Shown here one piece after another: positions 60,353 to 64,000 of a stretch of 64,000 bases of DNA. Below the pieces are notes generated by a model. It had not been told where the DNA came from and searched no databases. It saw nothing but the letters and a program-made list of their open reading frames with translations. Source of the DNA: Melieria omissa. Its lineage: Eukaryota; Arthropoda; Insecta; Diptera; Ulidiidae. Each line of letters begins with the position of its first letter. Position 1 is the stretch's first letter. Where the stretch lies: assembly GCA_963971225.1 (NCBI GenBank), contig OZ020269.1, forward strand, positions 8,748,201 through 8,812,200, read 5' to 3'. The position numbers were made by a program, and so were the translations under genes.

Positions 60353-60822
60353 ATTTTATGAGATTTTTTCAAGAAATGCATGAACCAAAAACATGGGCGG
60401 CTAGAATTGAAGTAAATGGCGTTGCTTTGAGGTCAAAGTTCACAAAACTGCTAGAAAAATTCAATCAATTGCTTCACAACTGCTCAGAAGTTGCTCTTAG
60501 AGGGTTAAAATCTATGACAGACCTCTATTAATTTCTTCTTTTGAACATTTCCTTTCTACATATTCACCTTCTATCTTTAACCCTTAATGCAGCTTCCATA
60601 CAAAATGATTGTTTTTATGAATTGAGCCCTAACTGCTCTCAGGTTGTCCTCAGACGTGTCAAATGTAAGACTGACTCCCATTTATTTTTGCTTTCAAATC
60701 TTTCTTCCGAATAGACTAACCCTCTATCTCTAACTTTTAAGGGGGCTGCCATACAAAACTAACAATTTTCTATAACATTGGCTTCCCACTTATAAAAGTA
60801 GTCAAGTGGATACAATTGTAGC
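60353..60822. other. Unassigned stretch before the satellite
   Basis: Two related blocks, CCCTTAATGCAGCTTCCATA (about 60581) and a similar TTTTAAGGGGGCTGCCATAC (about 60736), may be halves of an old duplication. No coding content recognised. Confidence 0.4.
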
Positions 60823-62075
60823 TCTTAAACTATTGAACCAATTTAAATGATTCATTCAAGATTCGTCAACATGTTTGACTCAAAAAAATACAAAATTAAT
60901 TAAGGATCGAAAAAAGTTTTAATTGAGGAGGAAACTATTGAACCAATTTGAATGATTCATTCAACATTCGTCAACATGTTTGACTCCAAAAAATACAAAA
61001 TTAATAAAGGATCGAAAAAAATGTGAGGTGAGTAGGAAACTATTGAACCAATTTAAATGATTCATTCAAGATTCGTCAACATGTTTGACTCAAAAAAATA
61101 CAAAATTAATTAAGGATCGAAAAAAGTTTTAATTGAGGAGGAAACTATTGAACCAATTTGAATGATTCATTCAACATTCGTCAACATGTTTGACTCCAAA
61201 AATACAAAATTAATTAAGGATCGAAAAAAGTTTTAATTGAGGAGGAAACTATTGAACCAATTTGAATGATTCATTCAACATTCGTCAACATGTTTGACTC
61301 CAAAAATACAAAATTAGTTAAGGATCGAAAAAAATGTGAGGTGAGCAGGAAACTATTGAACCAATTTGAATGATTCATTCAACATTCGTCAACATGTTTG
61401 ACTCCAAAAAATACAAAATTAATTAAGGATCGAAAAAAATGTGAGGTGAGTAGGAAACTATTGAACCAATTTAAATGATTCATTCAAGATTCGTCAACAT
61501 GTTTGACTCCAAAAAATACAAAATTAATGAAGGATCGAAAAAAGTTTTAATTGAGGAGGAAACTATTGAACCAATTTAAATGATTCATTCAACATTCGTC
61601 AACATGTTTGACTCAAAAAAATACAAAATTAATTAAGGATCGAGAAAAATGTGAGGTGAGGAGGAAACTTTTGAACCAATTTGAATGTTTTATTCAACAT
61701 TCGTCAACATGTTTGACTCAAAAAAATACAAAATTAATTTAGGATCGAAACAAATTTTAATTGAGGAGGAAACTATTGAACCACTTTCAATGATTCATGC
61801 ACCATTCGTCAACATTTTTGATTCCAAAAATAAAAAATTAATTAAGGATCGAAAAAAATGTGAGGTGAGGAGGAAACTATTGAACCACTTTCAATGATTC
61901 ATTCAACATTCGTCAAAATTTTTGACTCCAAAAAATACAAAATTAATTAAGGATCGAAAAAATGTGAGGTGAGGAGGAAACTATTGAACCACTTTCAATG
62001 ATTCATTCAACATTCGTCAACATTTTTGACTCCAAAAAATACAAAATTATTTTAAGATCGAATAAAATGTAAGGT
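60823..62075. repeat. 104-bp satellite array, about 12 units of two types
   Basis: Each unit shares GAAACTATTGAACCA, ATGATTCATTCAACATTCG, TCAACATGTTTGACTC and AAGGATCGAAAAAA. Units then end either in GTTTTAATTGAGGAG (type A) or ATGTGAGGTGAGTAG (type B). The order along the array is A B A A B B A B A B B and a diverged last unit. Sequence identity between units is high, so the array looks recently homogenised, unlike the 52-bp array. Confidence 0.93.
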
Positions 62076-64000
62076 TAAAGTTTTGAGGTTATCAACTTTA
62101 AGTTTATCAAAGCAAAAATCAAAATGTATTGTCGAAACCCCATTAACCTTTCCACTTCAAATATTGTGATCTCAATTGAGTGCTGTGGGAAAATGTGAAT
62201 TTTTCGTTCATCTGAAGCAAACAATTGTTGTTCTACCAAAATTTTTTTCTGCGTCATTATAGTCTTTCATTACTTTTACTCCTCTTCCGGCAACATTGTT
62301 GTATGTGAATGTTTGTTGTATGTTATGTATACATAAAGTTTTCTGCTAACTTAATCTTGCAACTGTTGAACTGTGTAGGAAAGATTGGCAGCAAATCTAA
62401 CAAATAACAAATTAAAACTTGAGAAATGGTAATTCATTGTTTTTGCTTGTAATAATTGGGTCACCCTCTGTAAATCGCATTAGAACCTCAAACCAAACTT
62501 GAGACCATTGCAAGCTAGAAAATTGCTTATGAAAATTATTTCAATTCACTGAAAATATTTAGTCAGTTGCGATTATACAAACACTTCGACCGCGTTGGCG
62601 CCACAGCGAAACCTACTCGAACTTATCGACTTGAAAAAGTTCAACAACAACAACAACAAAATGCACGACAAGTGCCCACACCGCCGAGCGCCACAAGTGC
62701 GCTGCGCAACGTGCCGCAGGCGCAAAGCAGAAGTGATTTCCAATGTGGCAAGCGGCAACATTAGCATTGTCAATGCAGCAACTCGGCGCAACATGCCACG
62801 CTCGACGTTGTTGCTGTTGTTATGGCTTCGTGCAGCAACAGCACGCACAAATGTGCCACAAAAAAATCCACAACCACATTAAAACTGCACTGCATTGCTG
62901 AAAAAACAAACTGCCACCAAATCGGAGACAAAGAACAACACTCGAGACGGCAGCGTGCAGCGCAATGTGGGCCGTTAATTGCAGCAACATTGCTTTCGCT
63001 TTCGGTTGTGCGGCGCATTGTTGCCGGTCGCGCTGCACTTATTCGATTTGGGTTTGTTATGCTTTCCGATTGTAGGTTTTTTTACGCCCCCGGCAAGAAT
63101 GGCGGCATTTTATTTTTGGACGCATGTGGGCACTTAAGACGGCTTAAGGCTGTGCAACTGTAGCTGTTATTGTTATTGTAGTTGTAGTTGTAGTAAATTG
63201 TGCGTGGGAGTATTTGCGGTACTAAAGTGCCGAGCTGACATAAATTGGAAGTAATTTAATTTTTATTTTTTCTGTCTGTTTCTCTGACTTGTGATTTCAT
63301 GTAAATTTTACTCGCATGCAATTTTTTTAATGGGGCAAAAAAAAATTAATCAACGCAATGCATATCAACAAAGCCAATAACAACAAATATGACCGATAAG
63401 TAATCTACAATTTCAACGAAACACGCTGCCACGAGCAATAAAACAAAAACAACAACAATAAAACCACAACATAATAAATGAAAAGCGATTTTATTATTAT
63501 TTGCAATTGTAATTCTGCGCCGCAGCGGGAGATTTTTATTGCCTGCAATTAATTGCGGTCAAAAACGGCAAAGCAACAAAAGAAAACGAGAAACCAAACG
63601 CCTACAACAACAAAGCGGCAGAAGCATGCAAAGCACAATTTGGCTGGTGGGAAAATTGTCTGTTGCACAGTGTTGCAATGGTGCAAGTTGGTTGGCTGGC
63701 TGCTGTGTCTTCTTTGCAGACTCGAGTCTGTCTTGCTTGCTCAGTGCAAGTGTTGTGGTTGTTGTTGTTGCTTACAGGCAGCTGCCAATGCGCTGCCATA
63801 ACAATTGAAACAGTTTTCTGCAGCAATTTTCTGTGTTTGATTTATAAAATGTTTAAATTTTTATATTTATAATTTTTTGTTTTACTTTTTTAATAATTTT
63901 TAATAATACAGTTTTTGTTGATAATATTTTATGTTTTTTATTTATTTTCTTATTTATTTATTTCTAAATATTGTGCAATATTTTGTTTCTTATAATTCAA
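62076..64000. other. Noncoding host-like stretch
   Basis: No gene recognised. 62560-63170 and 63540-63800 are GC-richer with CAA/TTG runs (62643-62660, 63749-63769) and overlapping frames on both strands. The end of the window (63840-64000) is T-rich. A TCACCCTCTGTAAAT word at about 62461 resembles a Tc1/mariner-type end but has no partner I can find. Confidence 0.45.

Overview
The window looks like insect nuclear DNA, most likely from a higher dipteran (fruit-fly-like). It is AT-rich, studded with CAA/TTG and CA/TG runs, and carries mariner, hAT-like, piggyBac-like and non-LTR retrotransposon remnants. No bacterial or viral gene organisation is present, and I recognise no intact host gene. 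Almost all reading frames here are chance frames in low-complexity DNA. The species and the host locus cannot be named from this sequence alone; a tephritid is my guess only.

Host-like background (about 1-2650, 4719-8289, 9351-10972, 13192-16777, 18371-20548, 22441-34724, 34991-43309, 44106-46849, 48854-49602, 50251-52493, 53346-56019, 58291-60259, 62076-64000) is noncoding as far as I can see and fits a very long intron or an intergenic regulatory domain. Two signals support a plus-strand transcription unit. One is a strong 3' splice site directly joined to a 5' splice site at 41401-41443, the layout of a recursive (ratcheting) splice site. The other is a strong acceptor at 48781-48816 followed by a short open frame ending at 48853, which could be a terminal coding exon with AATAAA about 660 bases downstream.

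The transposon layer is dense and nested. A mariner deletion derivative (10975-11714) keeps TA flanks and perfect terminal repeats but has lost the middle of its transposase. An RTE-like non-LTR family has three 5'-truncated copies with a (TAAG)n tail and visible target-site duplications (16784-17110, 56524-57472, 60269-60352), plus an older diverged relative (21285-21945). Five relics carry the RNase H and zinc-knuckle end of I-like non-LTR elements (2655-2879, 17572-18370, 22116-22440, 34725-34990, 43310-44105). Short TIR elements include two 8-bp-duplication (hAT-type) families with two copies each, two larger hAT-like elements, one piggyBac-like element with TTAA-type flanks, and one TA-flanked element. 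Three of these sit inside older retrotransposon relics, and in each case the uninterrupted site can be read across the insertion.

The satellite layer has a 114-bp array with a 228-bp dimer register (11745-13191), a 52-bp array (46850-48515), a 101-bp array split by a retrotransposon (56230-58290), a 104-bp array with two unit types (60823-62075), a roughly 215-bp triplet (49603-50250), a 270-bp doublet (8811-9350) and two pentanucleotide TTTTA/TAAAA arrays. The 114-bp array shares sequence and a terminal end with the hAT-like element at 20557-21105, so it probably arose by tandem amplification inside such an element.
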